A stretch of DNA of 64,000 bases. Source: Mycolicibacterium porcinum. GTDB lineage: Bacteria > Actinomycetota > Actinomycetes > Mycobacteriales > Mycobacteriaceae. Numbering within the stretch: the first letter of the stretch is position 1; the number at the start of each line of letters is the position of its first letter. The notes beneath the pieces are model-generated. The model saw only the letters and a list, made by a program, of their open reading frames with translations. It was not told where the DNA came from and made no database searches. Below are positions 28,887 through 37,432 of this stretch, one piece after another. The position numbers and the translations under genes are program-made. Location: the NCBI GenBank assembly GCA_001942045.1, contig MSTD01000024.1, forward strand, positions 6,831-70,830, given 5' to 3'.

Positions 28887-29215
28887 CTCAGCAGACCCCT
28901 GCGGGCGTAGACGGTGGCTGCCTGCCGCACGAGTTCGGCGCAGCGCGCGGCACCGCGGGTTTCCAGCGACGCCTGCAGGGCGTCGAGTTCAGCAGCCGTG
29001 GAGCGGTGCGGGCGCAGCGCCTCGTACAGCCCCATCACCTCCTCGTCGTCGATGATGGCCAATTCGGCTGCACGCAGGAAGTTCTCGGCCAGCTGAGGGT
29101 TGCCGTTCTCCTCGGCGACCACGGCCTGGTGTGCCAGTACCGCCGGGTCCATCCGCAGATCGGACAGATCCAACCTGCCGTCGACGGCGGCGGCGACGGT
29201 GAATTTCTCGGTCAT
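28883..29215 (-). CDS. Diol dehydratase, small (gamma) subunit
   Basis: The 110-residue protein corresponds to the PduE/DhaB3 subunit that stabilises the dehydratase complex. Recognisable pieces are LAHQAVVAEENGNPQLAENF and the C-terminal ARCAELVRQAATVY. It is shorter than the enteric subunits (about 140-170 residues), lacking the N-terminal extension that there promotes encapsulation into microcompartments. It overlaps the large-subunit gene and the reactivase gene by 4 bases on either side, so the three are translated as a coupled unit. Confidence 0.9.
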   Translation of the reverse strand: MTEKFTVAAAVDGRLDLSDLRMDPAVLAHQAVVAEENGNPQLAENFLRAAELAIIDDEEVMGLYEALRPHRSTAAELDALQASLETRGAARCAELVRQAATVYARRGLLR

Positions 29216-31473
29216 GCTCTTCTCACCTCCACCGTGACGGGCGCCTGGCCGGGCGCACTGGCCTCACGCTCCAACGCCACCAGGGCCACCGCGCGGGCGT
29301 GGTACCGCGCCGAGATCGACTCGTCGGTGCCACCGGTCAGGATCGGCACCGGCGCCATACCCTTGGCGTGACGGGCGGCATTGCGGCCGAGATCGCGATA
29401 GTTCTTGGCGGTCAGCAGCGGGGCGACACTGAACAGTTCCAGGTTCGCCAGCGGCGCCAGGTCCCGACGGTGGATGAGGGCAGTGCCCTTGCCCTGCAAG
29501 CCGATTCCGATACCCGATCCGGACAGCTTGGCGGCGGTCAGGCCGATCAGGCCGACGTCGATGGTCGAGCGCACCCGCACGAACCGCGGCACACAACCCT
29601 CCTCCTCCAGCCCGGCGGAGAGTTGTCGGATCACCTCACCGATGGGCAGGCCGCACAGGCTCAACCACACGCTGTGGCCGAGCGCCGGCGACAACCCGAT
29701 CACCACCTCCCGCGGATCGCTGCCCTGCCGGGCGGGTTCCAGGTCGGTGACGGTGATGTGACCGGCGTGCGCGGCCTGGTCGGCGGTGAGCTCGGAAGCG
29801 TTGCGCTGCTGACGGATGTTGTCGATCTCGGCCCGGCGTTGTTCGGTCAGCGCGTAACCCGTTCCGGGGCCGGCGTAATCGTTCGGGTCGGTGATCTTGG
29901 ACAGCACCCGGAACTGCTCATCGAAGATCGCCGACGTCTGCAGCTGGTCACCGCGCAGACGTTCTGCGGTGAGCCGCATGATGGCCTCGGCCTCGTCGTC
30001 GTACCCGGTGCGCTTCAAGGACGCGACCACGTCGAACACGGTGAGCTGTTTGGCCTCAATGGCGTTGGCCGCCTCCGCAACCGCCTTCGGGTCCCCGGGC
30101 GGTAGATCGCGTGATCCGTTGGCGACCACCACCTCCTCGATGTGGCCGTCGTCGAAATCGGCCAGGCCCAAATCGCGGTACACCGCCTGCACAGCCGTCG
30201 CCGCCCGCCGCCGGACTGCGGCCAGATGCTCGGGCGACACCGTGCGCAAGCCGCCGTCGGCTCCCCAATCCCGTTGCAGGACCAAGAAATCGTCCATGTC
30301 GTCGGAGTTGAAGTTGGATAGCGCGAACGCGTTGTCGTAGCGCGGGATCGAGCCGAAGCCGGAAAAGATGAAATCCGCCCCGGCCAGCAGCACCGGCAGG
30401 GTGTGCGCACTGCGGCGGATGTCGGATTCGGAGATCAGGTTGTCATTGCCCGCGCACGACTCCAGGTCGCGCATCATCACCATCAGGTTCTCGGCGAGCA
30501 GCTCCTTCATGCCCTCGGGCACCGAGGCCACCACGCCGACCCCGTCGATGCCGCCGTTCTGCACGCCCTGGGAACCGAGCGCGCGCGCCAGCGAGACGCA
30601 CCGGGATTCCAGATAGAGGATCGAGCATTTCTCAGCCGCGCCCATCAGCACCTCGGCCCCGCCGCCGCTGGTGACCCGCATCTTGAGCCCGCGCGACGCG
30701 TACGCACTCGTCAGAATCGCCTTGGAGAACGGGGTGTCATCACCGTCGACGAACACCTGCTCGGTGCCGTAGATGGAAATGGTCTCGGCGTAGCTGGTCA
30801 GCCCGCGCAGACCCAGCCGCAGCTCCAGGGCCTCTTCGATCGAGCACTGCGCCATCGCCCCGGGCACGCCGACCTGCGAACCGATCAGCAGCGCAACGGC
30901 ATTCGACGACGCGTCGCCGAGCACCGGCACCGTCGTCTCGACCTCGCGGAACCCGTATGCCACCGCGCTGGCCGCGTCGGCGGCGATCAGCATCGGATCG
31001 TCGAGCTGGTTGGTGACGTGGGCTTGATTACTCGGGGTGCGCCGGGCCCGCATCTTGGCCATCGCCATCTGCATCTCGACCGGCGTCAGCACCGCGATGA
31101 CGCGCGCGAGCTTGGCCGGTGTGGTGCCGCCGATCAGCCGAACCACCTCGGCACGCGGGACGTTGGGGTCGACGGTCTTGCGGGCGAGTTCGACGTCGGA
31201 CATCGCCATGGCCTCGGGCGCCACGTCGAGGTCCAGGCCGTACCGGGCGATGAACTCGTCGATCACGTCGAAGTCCGCGGCGGCCTTGCCGTCCATCTCC
31301 ACGACCTGGCCGTCCCGCAACACCAGCGACGGTTCCGGATCGTGCGGGCTGCGCATCGCGACCAGGCCCAGCTCCGGGTTGGTCACGCTGAACCCGTCGA
31401 GGTTCACCGGCTTCGCATCGAGGATCCGCATCCTGCCGAGGTAGGCACCGCCGTCATCCGCCACGGCGACCAT
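29212..31473 (-). CDS. B12-dependent diol dehydratase, fused large and medium subunits
   Basis: The 753-residue protein joins two chains that are separate in enteric bacteria. Residues 1 to about 555 match the PduC large subunit: RPVN-like KPVNLDGFSVTNPELG at the start, VPGAMAQCSIEEALELRLGL, MLLG-like substrate loops and GSRDLPPGDP. From about 580 the medium subunit follows (REVVIGLSPALG, then SGSGIGIGLQGKGTALIHRR). The enzyme dehydrates 1,2-diols or glycerol to aldehydes by an adenosylcobalamin radical. The ATG at 31473 is used, though ATG 31431 fits the family start equally well. No cobalamin riboswitch pattern and no aldehyde or alcohol dehydrogenase gene are seen beside it. tgs2 lies 46 bases upstream on the same strand. 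Confidence 0.93.
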   Translation of the reverse strand: MVAVADDGGAYLGRMRILDAKPVNLDGFSVTNPELGLVAMRSPHDPEPSLVLRDGQVVEMDGKAAADFDVIDEFIARYGLDLDVAPEAMAMSDVELARKTVDPNVPRAEVVRLIGGTTPAKLARVIAVLTPVEMQMAMAKMRARRTPSNQAHVTNQLDDPMLIAADAASAVAYGFREVETTVPVLGDASSNAVALLIGSQVGVPGAMAQCSIEEALELRLGLRGLTSYAETISIYGTEQVFVDGDDTPFSKAILTSAYASRGLKMRVTSGGGAEVLMGAAEKCSILYLESRCVSLARALGSQGVQNGGIDGVGVVASVPEGMKELLAENLMVMMRDLESCAGNDNLISESDIRRSAHTLPVLLAGADFIFSGFGSIPRYDNAFALSNFNSDDMDDFLVLQRDWGADGGLRTVSPEHLAAVRRRAATAVQAVYRDLGLADFDDGHIEEVVVANGSRDLPPGDPKAVAEAANAIEAKQLTVFDVVASLKRTGYDDEAEAIMRLTAERLRGDQLQTSAIFDEQFRVLSKITDPNDYAGPGTGYALTEQRRAEIDNIRQQRNASELTADQAAHAGHITVTDLEPARQGSDPREVVIGLSPALGHSVWLSLCGLPIGEVIRQLSAGLEEEGCVPRFVRVRSTIDVGLIGLTAAKLSGSGIGIGLQGKGTALIHRRDLAPLANLELFSVAPLLTAKNYRDLGRNAARHAKGMAPVPILTGGTDESISARYHARAVALVALEREASAPGQAPVTVEVRRA

Positions 31474-31480
31474 TTTGCGC

Positions 31481-31498
31481 GACCAACCCTATTTGGTC
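31481..31498. promoter_or_regulatory. Palindrome before the diol dehydratase operon
   Basis: GACCAA (31481-31486) and TTGGTC (31493-31498) form a perfect inverted repeat with a 6-base spacer, 8 bases before the dehydratase start. It may be an operator; a short attenuator hairpin is the alternative. Confidence 0.35.
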
Positions 31499-31519
31499 TA
31501 CCCATTACACCTTTTGGCG

Positions 31520-32875
31520 TCAGGCCCCGGACGCGACCTCCAGCGCCTTCAGCGCGTCCTCCAGATGGCTGAGCATCCGCTGCAGATGCGGCACACTGCG
31601 CCGGCAGCCGACCAGCCCGAAATCCAGGTTGTCGGCGTTGTTGGCCAGGGTGATGTTCATCGCCTGGCCGTCCAGCGCGATCGACAGCGGATAGTTGCCG
31701 TCCAGCCGAGCTCCCTTCCAGTACAACGGATATCGCGGCCCCGGCACATTGGAAATCACCAGATTGAACGGCGGCGAAGTCGCCTTGACGAAACCCGGCA
31801 CGGCGGCCAGGCCCAGCGGGGCGATCATCATCGCCGACAGCGCCAGGGCTTGAACCCTGGGCAACTCGGAGAACACCTTCTTGTTGCCCCGCATCGACTC
31901 GCCGACGACCTTCAGCCGCTCGGCGGGATCCTCCAGGTCGGTGCCCAGATTGCACAGCACCGAGCCGACCAGGTTGCCGCCGGCGTCGGCCTCGTGCTCG
32001 GCCCGCAAGCTCACCGGCACCATCGCGATCAGCGGTCGATCCGGTAGCGCATCCTGCTCCAGCAGGTAGGCGCGCAACGCCCCGGCGCACACCGCCAGCA
32101 CCACATCGTTGACGGTGGATCCGGCCGCACGCGAAATCCGCTTGAACCGCTCGAGCGGCCAGGACTGCGCCGCGACGCGACGGGCGCCGCCGATCTTGAC
32201 GTTGAACATGGTCTTGGGCGCGGCGAACGGCAACGTGAGCTGTTGCTCCAGCAGCGCCGAACGGGCCAGCCGCACCGTCGACGGCGCCAGCCCCGCGGCC
32301 GCACCCACCGCACCGGTGACCGTCTGCGCCAACGACGAACCCTGGTGCTGCCGCTTCCGGCGCGGCACCGCCCACGGCACCCGCACCTCGGTGTCGTCGG
32401 GATCCTCGGACAGCGTCCGCATCAGCAGCTTGAGCGCCGAGACTCCGTCGATCAGCGAATGGTGCATCTTCGTATAGACCGCGAACCGGCCGTCGGCGAG
32501 CCCCTCGATCAAGTGGGCCTCCCACAGCGGGCGGTGCCGGTCGAGCAGGCCACCGTGCAGACGCGAGGTCAGCTCCAGCAGGTCGCGTACCCGGCCCGGC
32601 GACGGCAGGCCCGAGCGGCGCAGGTGATAGTCGAGGTCGACGTCGTCGTCGTAGGTCCAACCGACATTGGCGATGCCGCCCAGAATCGTGGCCGGATGCT
32701 TGCGGAACACGGGCTGGAACTCGGTCTGGGCCACCATCCCCTCGTACAGCTCGCGCACGAAGTCACCGCCCGCGCCGGCCGGAGGCTCATAGAGCGCGAG
32801 GCCGCCGACATGGAACGGATGCTCCCGGGTCTCGGCGATCAGAAACATCGAGTCAGTCGGCGACATCAGCTCCAT
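31520..32875 (-). CDS. tgs2: Wax ester synthase/diacylglycerol acyltransferase (Tgs2-like)
   Basis: The 451-residue protein is a WS/DGAT enzyme, which transfers acyl groups from CoA to diacylglycerol or fatty alcohols and builds storage lipid. The catalytic motif HHxxxDG is present as MHHSLIDG. The start MELMSPTDSMFL and the C-terminal NVPGPRYPLYW are typical of the mycobacterial Tgs series. ATG 32875 is preferred to upstream GTG or TTG codons, because family members begin there. It is divergent from a small membrane protein gene, and the position relative to neighbours recalls Rv3734c. Confidence 0.92.
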   Translation of the reverse strand: MELMSPTDSMFLIAETREHPFHVGGLALYEPPAGAGGDFVRELYEGMVAQTEFQPVFRKHPATILGGIANVGWTYDDDVDLDYHLRRSGLPSPGRVRDLLELTSRLHGGLLDRHRPLWEAHLIEGLADGRFAVYTKMHHSLIDGVSALKLLMRTLSEDPDDTEVRVPWAVPRRKRQHQGSSLAQTVTGAVGAAAGLAPSTVRLARSALLEQQLTLPFAAPKTMFNVKIGGARRVAAQSWPLERFKRISRAAGSTVNDVVLAVCAGALRAYLLEQDALPDRPLIAMVPVSLRAEHEADAGGNLVGSVLCNLGTDLEDPAERLKVVGESMRGNKKVFSELPRVQALALSAMMIAPLGLAAVPGFVKATSPPFNLVISNVPGPRYPLYWKGARLDGNYPLSIALDGQAMNITLANNADNLDFGLVGCRRSVPHLQRMLSHLEDALKALEVASGA

Positions 32876-32917
32876 GAACACATTCAACGCCGGTCCGGGA
32901 TATCGGGTTGCAAAACA

Positions 32918-32931
32918 AGTAGCCGACTACT
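32918..32931. promoter_or_regulatory. Imperfect palindrome in the tgs2 divergent promoter region
   Basis: The 14 bases AGTAGCCGACTACT read nearly the same on both strands (12 of 14). They lie between the divergent tgs2 and DUF4267-like genes. A regulator site is possible; the partner is unknown. Confidence 0.3.
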
Positions 32932-32967
32932 CATGCACCGGCACCCGCGGACACCCAAGATCGAGGC

Positions 32968-33378
32968 ATGCTGAGCCCGACAGCAGCTCGCACCGCCCTC
33001 GCGGTGATCCGGATCATCAATGGCGCGGCCGCCCTCGTGGCGCCCGAGAGACTGCTCGCCCGACTGGGCGTCGACACCACCCGCGACCGGTCGGCGAGCT
33101 ATCCGTTCCGGATGTTCGGCATCAGGACCGTGCTGATCGGGCTGGACCTCCTCGTGCTGAGGGGCAGCGAACTGCGTCGCGCCGAGACCCTCGCCGTCCT
33201 CATTCACGCCACCGACACCGTGTCGGCCGCCGTCACCGCCGCGCGCGGCGATCTGCCGCGCCGTAACGGCGTGACAGCCACCGTCATCTCCGCCGTCAAC
33301 ACCGCTCTCGCCGTCATCGCGTGGAAAGGATCCCGTCATGCCATCGCTTCTCACGAGGTTGTTCCTCAAGACCACTGA
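32968..33378 (+). CDS. Small membrane protein (DUF4267-like)
   Basis: The 136-residue product has about three to four hydrophobic helices (residues 8-30, 50-65, 75-95 and 100-117). It contains a conserved-looking YPFRMFGIRTVLIGLDLL segment of the kind seen in small actinobacterial membrane proteins. Its function is unknown. The last 41 bases overlap the start of the haem peroxidase gene in another frame, which implies translational coupling with it. Confidence 0.7.
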   Translation: MLSPTAARTALAVIRIINGAAALVAPERLLARLGVDTTRDRSASYPFRMFGIRTVLIGLDLLVLRGSELRRAETLAVLIHATDTVSAAVTAARGDLPRRNGVTATVISAVNTALAVIAWKGSRHAIASHEVVPQDH

Positions 33379-35116
33379 GGTGGTCGACCGGCGGATCGGC
33401 TGGGACAGGCTGCCGCCGATCCTGGGCATCTCGGTGTTGGTCGGGATCCGTGACGCGCTGCGCGAACACAACCTGTACGACACCTACCACGGCAACCCAC
33501 CGGAGGCGCCCGCGCTTGACCCGACCGATTACCTGACCAACCGGACGGCCAACGGCACGTACAACGATCTCTCGGCGCCCTCGATGGGCATGGCCAACAG
33601 CCGATTCGGACGCAACGTTCCGCTCGCCGAGGGCCGCGCCGAGACGCTGCCGCAGCTGATGGATCCCAATCCGCGACTGATCAGCACGAAACTGTTGCAG
33701 CGCCGGGAATTCCGGCCGGCCACCACGCTCAACGTGCTCGCCGGGGCGTGGTTGCAGTTCGAGACCCGGGACTGGTTCAGCCACGGCACCGACGCCAACC
33801 GGATGCTCGAGATTCCCCTCCCCGACGGGGACACCGAATGGCCCGACGACACCATCAAGATCCCCGCCACAACCGCCGACCCCACTGCCGCGCCAGACGG
33901 GTCCACTTTCTTGAACACCGAAACCCACTGGTGGGACGCCTCCCAGATCTACGGCAGCAACCAGGACTTCCAGAACGCGATCCGCAGCCACCGCGACGGC
34001 AAGGTGCGCATCGACGCCGATGGGTTCATCGACATCGACCCGGCGCTGATCGGCGCGTCCGGTGGCGCCGACGGGTGGTGGCTGGGCATGGAGCTGATGG
34101 GCACGATCTTCATGCGCGAGCACAACGCGATCTGCGACCGGCTCAAGGCGGCCTACCCGCAATGGTCCGACGATCAGCTGTTCAACAAGGCGCGGCTGAT
34201 CAACGCCGCGCTGATCGCCAAGATCCACACCATCGAATGGACCCCGGCGATCCTCGGGCACCCGACCCTGCAGATCGGGATGCGGGCCAACTGGTTCGGG
34301 CTGGCCGGCGAGCGGGTCAAGGAGTTGTTCGGACGGCTGAGCTCCAGCGACGTGCTCAGCGGCATCCCCGGTTCGACCACCGACCACCACACCGCGCCGT
34401 ACTCGATCACCGAGGACTTCGTCACCGTCTACCGGATGCACCCCCTGGTGCCCGACGACTACGAATTCCTCAGCCTCACAACCGGAGTCGAGCCGCGCAC
34501 GCTCACCTTCAGCGAGATCCACGGCGGCGCGAACTCCCGCGGCGTCCTCAAGAGCATGGGCGTGGCCGAGTGCCTGTACTCCCTGGGCGTCGCCCACCCC
34601 GGCGCGGTCACCCTGCACAACAGTCCGAACTTCATGCGGAGCTTCCAGCGCACCGACGAGCACACACTCGACATGATCGCCACCGACATCCTGCGTTCCC
34701 GGGAACGAGGGGTTCCGCGCTACAACGACTTCCGCCGGGCCCTGCGCTTGAACCCGGTGACGAGCTTCGACCAGATCAGCGGCGGCGACGCTTCGACTGC
34801 GGCAGTGATGGCCGAGATCTACGGCGGTGACATCGAGAAGGTCGACACCACGGTCGGCATGTTCGGCGAAAAGCTGCCCGAGGGATTCGGCTTCAGCGAC
34901 ACCGCGTTCCGGATCTTCGTGCTGATGGCGACCCGTCGCCTCAAGAGCGACCGGTTCTACACCGTGGACTTCACTCCGCGCGTCTACACCCCCGAAGGCA
35001 TGGACTGGATCGACCACAACGACATGACCTCGGTACTGCTGCGGCACTACCCCGAGCTCGAGCCGGCACTACGCGGGCAGCGCAACGCCTTCGCGCCGTG
35101 GGCACGAATCCACTAG
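33338..35116 (+). CDS. Alpha-dioxygenase-like haem peroxidase
   Basis: The 592-residue protein belongs to the peroxidase-cyclooxygenase superfamily and is closest in motifs to plant alpha-dioxygenase, which adds oxygen to the alpha carbon of fatty acids. The distal haem His is His149 in QFETRDWFSHG. The block NTETHWWDASQIYGSNQ, the conserved KIHTIEWTPAIL and the sequence TVYRMHPLVPD follow; the last carries the radical Tyr365 and the proximal His368. No signal peptide is visible. GAAAGGATCC lies before the ATG at 33338, inside the upstream membrane-protein gene. A Ddn-like reductase follows after 9 bases. Fatty acid oxygenation is an inference from the active-site match. Confidence 0.88.
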   Translation: MPSLLTRLFLKTTEVVDRRIGWDRLPPILGISVLVGIRDALREHNLYDTYHGNPPEAPALDPTDYLTNRTANGTYNDLSAPSMGMANSRFGRNVPLAEGRAETLPQLMDPNPRLISTKLLQRREFRPATTLNVLAGAWLQFETRDWFSHGTDANRMLEIPLPDGDTEWPDDTIKIPATTADPTAAPDGSTFLNTETHWWDASQIYGSNQDFQNAIRSHRDGKVRIDADGFIDIDPALIGASGGADGWWLGMELMGTIFMREHNAICDRLKAAYPQWSDDQLFNKARLINAALIAKIHTIEWTPAILGHPTLQIGMRANWFGLAGERVKELFGRLSSSDVLSGIPGSTTDHHTAPYSITEDFVTVYRMHPLVPDDYEFLSLTTGVEPRTLTFSEIHGGANSRGVLKSMGVAECLYSLGVAHPGAVTLHNSPNFMRSFQRTDEHTLDMIATDILRSRERGVPRYNDFRRALRLNPVTSFDQISGGDASTAAVMAEIYGGDIEKVDTTVGMFGEKLPEGFGFSDTAFRIFVLMATRRLKSDRFYTVDFTPRVYTPEGMDWIDHNDMTSVLLRHYPELEPALRGQRNAFAPWARIH

Positions 35117-35125
35117 GGCCACCCC

Positions 35126-35665
35126 ATGTCCGGCTCGCTCAACGGCATCCCCCGGGTCGACCTGGAAACTCGGCCGCTGTGGAAACGCGAGCTGTTCTGG
35201 TTGACCGGGGGCAAGCTGTTCACCACTGAACGAGCCGCGAAATTCTGGCGGCGACGGGTCGCCCCGCTGGAAGGTCCGTTGATGAAGGCGACCGGGGGGC
35301 GGGCACGCATGAGCCTGGGCATGCCGGTGCTCATGCTGACCTCGACCGGCGCCCGCAGCGGCAAGCAGTACGAAACGCCGCTGGCCTACTTCACCGACGG
35401 CGACGACGTCGTGGTCATCGCCTCCAACTACGGGCGGGACCGCCACCCGAACTGGTATCACAACCTGCTCGCGCATCCGGACTGTGAACTGCACATCGGG
35501 CCGCACGGCGGTCGGTTCATCGCGCACGAGGCCACCGGCCCCGACCGCGACCGGTTGTACACCCTGGCCGCCGACCGGCTGAACAAGGGCTGGAACACCT
35601 ACGAGCAACGGACCGACGGGATCAGGACCATCCCGGTGCTGCGGTTGTCACCCGCCTCGGCCTAG
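35126..35665 (+). CDS. Deazaflavin (F420)-dependent nitroreductase-family protein
   Basis: The 179-residue protein has the split-barrel fold of the Ddn/FDOR-B group, with the phosphate and F420-contact pattern LTSTGARSGKQYETPLAYF and then NYGRDRHPNWYHNLLAHP. These mycobacterial proteins reduce quinones or other substrates with F420H2, or bind fatty acids or flavins. It lies 9 bases after the haem peroxidase and may be co-transcribed, which would suit disposal of peroxidase products; this is inference. The stop overlaps the convergent TetR gene by 4 bases. Confidence 0.88.
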   Translation: MSGSLNGIPRVDLETRPLWKRELFWLTGGKLFTTERAAKFWRRRVAPLEGPLMKATGGRARMSLGMPVLMLTSTGARSGKQYETPLAYFTDGDDVVVIASNYGRDRHPNWYHNLLAHPDCELHIGPHGGRFIAHEATGPDRDRLYTLAADRLNKGWNTYEQRTDGIRTIPVLRLSPASA

Positions 35666-36219
35666 ACGCTGCGTCGGTAGATATCCGACGCGATTGCGAT
35701 GGCGATGTCGTTGCACTGCTCGTCGGTGAGCGGCAGATCGCCCATCATGGCCACGCTCCACGAGATGCTGAGCAAGGCCTGCCGGGCGTGGTACACCGCG
35801 ACGGGATCGTGATCCGGTGCGGTCATGGCGTCGGCCACGGTGCGGAACTGGTAACGCAAGTCAGCACCCACCCCGAGCCGGTTGAACGCTGCGTAGTTCT
35901 CGTGCATGAACCGTGTCATCGCACGGCCGGTGCCATGCAGAACAGTGCCGTAGCGGCGCAGCACCTCGAGCCCGGTGCGCTGCCCCGGCGGCTGATCCGC
36001 GGCCCACCGCAAGATCTCGTCGACGCCGTCGCGCAGATCGTCGGCGAGGCTGACCACGATGTCTTCCTTGGCCGGGAAGTGATAGTAGACAGCAGCTTTC
36101 GTGATCCCCAGGCGTTCGGCGATCAGACGGATCGAAGTGTGGTCGTAGCCGTGGGCGGAGAACAGCTCAAGGGCCACCGCGCGGATCTTGTCACGGGTGT
36201 CGGTCCTTCGCCCTGCCAT
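35662..36219 (-). CDS. TetR-family transcriptional regulator
   Basis: The 185-residue protein begins MAGRRTDTRDKIRAVALELF, has the HTH IRLIAERLGITKAAVYYHFP followed by AKEDI, and ends in a helical effector domain. An in-frame GTG at 36237 would add 6 residues. It is divergent from the methyltransferase gene at 36332. Two closely similar palindromes (36238-36259 and 36283-36304) lie between them. It therefore probably represses itself and the methyltransferase. Confidence 0.88.
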   Translation of the reverse strand: MAGRRTDTRDKIRAVALELFSAHGYDHTSIRLIAERLGITKAAVYYHFPAKEDIVVSLADDLRDGVDEILRWAADQPPGQRTGLEVLRRYGTVLHGTGRAMTRFMHENYAAFNRLGVGADLRYQFRTVADAMTAPDHDPVAVYHARQALLSISWSVAMMGDLPLTDEQCNDIAIAIASDIYRRSV

Positions 36220-36237
36220 CCAGACCCGCCCTTCCAC

Positions 36238-36304
36238 TTACTTGACGCCCGGTAAGCAATGAGCTTAGCGTGGCGGCATCCATTACTTACCTGCCGTCAA
36301 GTAA
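36238..36304. promoter_or_regulatory. Two copies of a TetR operator-like 22-base palindrome in inverted order
   Basis: The copy at 36283-36304 has perfect outer arms TTACTT and AAGTAA. The copy at 36238-36259 is its reverse complement at 19 of 22 positions. Together they form an 18-base inverted repeat (36239-36256 against 36286-36303, 16 of 18 pairs). They occupy the gap between the divergent TetR and methyltransferase genes. Confidence 0.7.
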
Positions 36305-36331
36305 TGATTACGTGACACCGGGAGGGGACCC

Positions 36332-37201
36332 ATGAACGGATCGCAGCTGCCCATCACCTTGACGGGACCCCCGCTGACCGCCGTGGGCGTCGCGGTCATC
36401 CGGGCCCGGGAAACCCGACGCGACGACCGGCTCTACGCCGATCCGTACGCCGACCGATTCGTCGCCGCGGCCCAGCAGGCCTACCTCGACCCATCCGCAC
36501 CAGCGGAGGCAGCCGAGACCTGGAACACGGTGTTGCGATTGGCCGAGGTGATGTACGAGACCCGCACCGTCGGCGTCCGCCTCGCCGACGATGGTCTCCT
36601 CGAAGCAGCGGCCTGCGGACGCACCCAGATCGTGCTGCTCGGCGCCGGCCTGGACACTCACGCGTTCCGGCTGGCCTGGCCGGAGCCGGTGCGCTTGTTC
36701 GAGATCGATCTGCCCCAACTCTTCGAGTTCAAGGAACCACTACTGCGCGACGCCGTCACGACATGCGAACGTCACCTCATCAAGGCCGACCTCGGCGCCG
36801 AGGACTGGCCCGAAGCACTGCTGGCCAACGGCTTCGATCCCGCAATCCGGACCCATTGGGTCGACCACGCCCTGATGACCCTGCCGACGTCGACGGCTCG
36901 CGCCGGGGTCGAAGCGATCACGCGGTTGTCCGCGCCCAGCAGCCAGTACGGATTCCCCGTCATGGGTAGCCAGAGCTTCAACACCACCCTGAACACCGTG
37001 GACGGCGCCGCAGCCCTCTATCGCTCCATGCCCAACGTCGACCGCGGACTCGGCGATGACGCCCGACAATGGATCGAAAGCCTGGGCTGGTCAACCTCTT
37101 TCACGAGTTTCACCGAACTGGCGGCACGCTACCCCCGCGATGTCGGTTCGGACACCGGCAGCGGAACCGTCACGGCCACCCGGTTGGCGGCGCCAGCATA
37201 A
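36332..37201 (+). CDS. SAM-dependent methyltransferase (TIGR00027/Rv3787c-like family)
   Basis: The 289-residue protein belongs to the large mycobacterial family related to leucine carboxyl methyltransferases. It starts with LTAVGVAVIRARETRRDDRL, which is typical. The SAM-binding motif is QIVLLGAGLDTHAFRLAWP, and EIDLPQLFEFKEPLL follows. The substrate of this family is mostly unknown. It is divergent from the TetR gene and probably under its control. A strong hairpin directly follows the stop codon. Confidence 0.88.
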   Translation: MNGSQLPITLTGPPLTAVGVAVIRARETRRDDRLYADPYADRFVAAAQQAYLDPSAPAEAAETWNTVLRLAEVMYETRTVGVRLADDGLLEAAACGRTQIVLLGAGLDTHAFRLAWPEPVRLFEIDLPQLFEFKEPLLRDAVTTCERHLIKADLGAEDWPEALLANGFDPAIRTHWVDHALMTLPTSTARAGVEAITRLSAPSSQYGFPVMGSQSFNTTLNTVDGAAALYRSMPNVDRGLGDDARQWIESLGWSTSFTSFTELAARYPRDVGSDTGSGTVTATRLAAPA

Positions 37202-37202
37202 A

Positions 37203-37238
37203 AAATCCCGCGACCTGCAAATAACAGGCGCGGGATTT
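37203..37238 (-). terminator. Intrinsic terminator after tRNA-Ser(CGA)
   Basis: AAATCCCGCG (37203-37212) pairs perfectly with CGCGGGATTT (37229-37238), and CCTG/CAGG extend the stem past one bulge. Read on the minus strand, the stem ends in a run of six T, so it ends the tRNA transcript. It can also stop the methyltransferase transcript from the other side. Confidence 0.85.
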
Positions 37239-37242
37239 ATGG

Positions 37243-37330
37243 CGGTGGCGGAGGGATTTGAACCCTCGGACGGGGGTTACCCGTCACACGCTTTCGAGGC
37301 GTGCTCCTTAGGCCGCTCGGACACGCCACC
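37243..37330 (-). tRNA. tRNA-Ser(CGA)
   Basis: The minus strand folds as an 88-base class II tRNA. The acceptor arms GGTGGCG and CGCCACC pair, the T loop is GGTTCAAATCC, and a long variable arm (GACGGGTAACCCCCGTC) marks serine. The anticodon loop between CACGC and GCGTG reads CTCGAAA, giving anticodon CGA for UCG codons. The 3' CCA is not encoded. The reverse strand overlaps no gene. Confidence 0.95.
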
Positions 37331-37432
37331 GTGTGGCAGCTTACCGGGCGAGCGCCGCAAGCCCTAATCCGCTCCTCCGATCGCCGAATGTGAGCTCGAT
37401 GCTCAAAATCAGCCGGAAACTCGCAAATAACT

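Noticed and set aside
31474..31519. Cobalamin riboswitch before the diol dehydratase operon
   Set aside because: The gap has only 46 bases and no B12-box-like sequence; a riboswitch cannot fit.
33314..35047. 577-codon minus-strand frame opposite the haem peroxidase
   Set aside because: The plus strand encodes complete haem-site motifs. The minus frame is low in complexity and has no motif.
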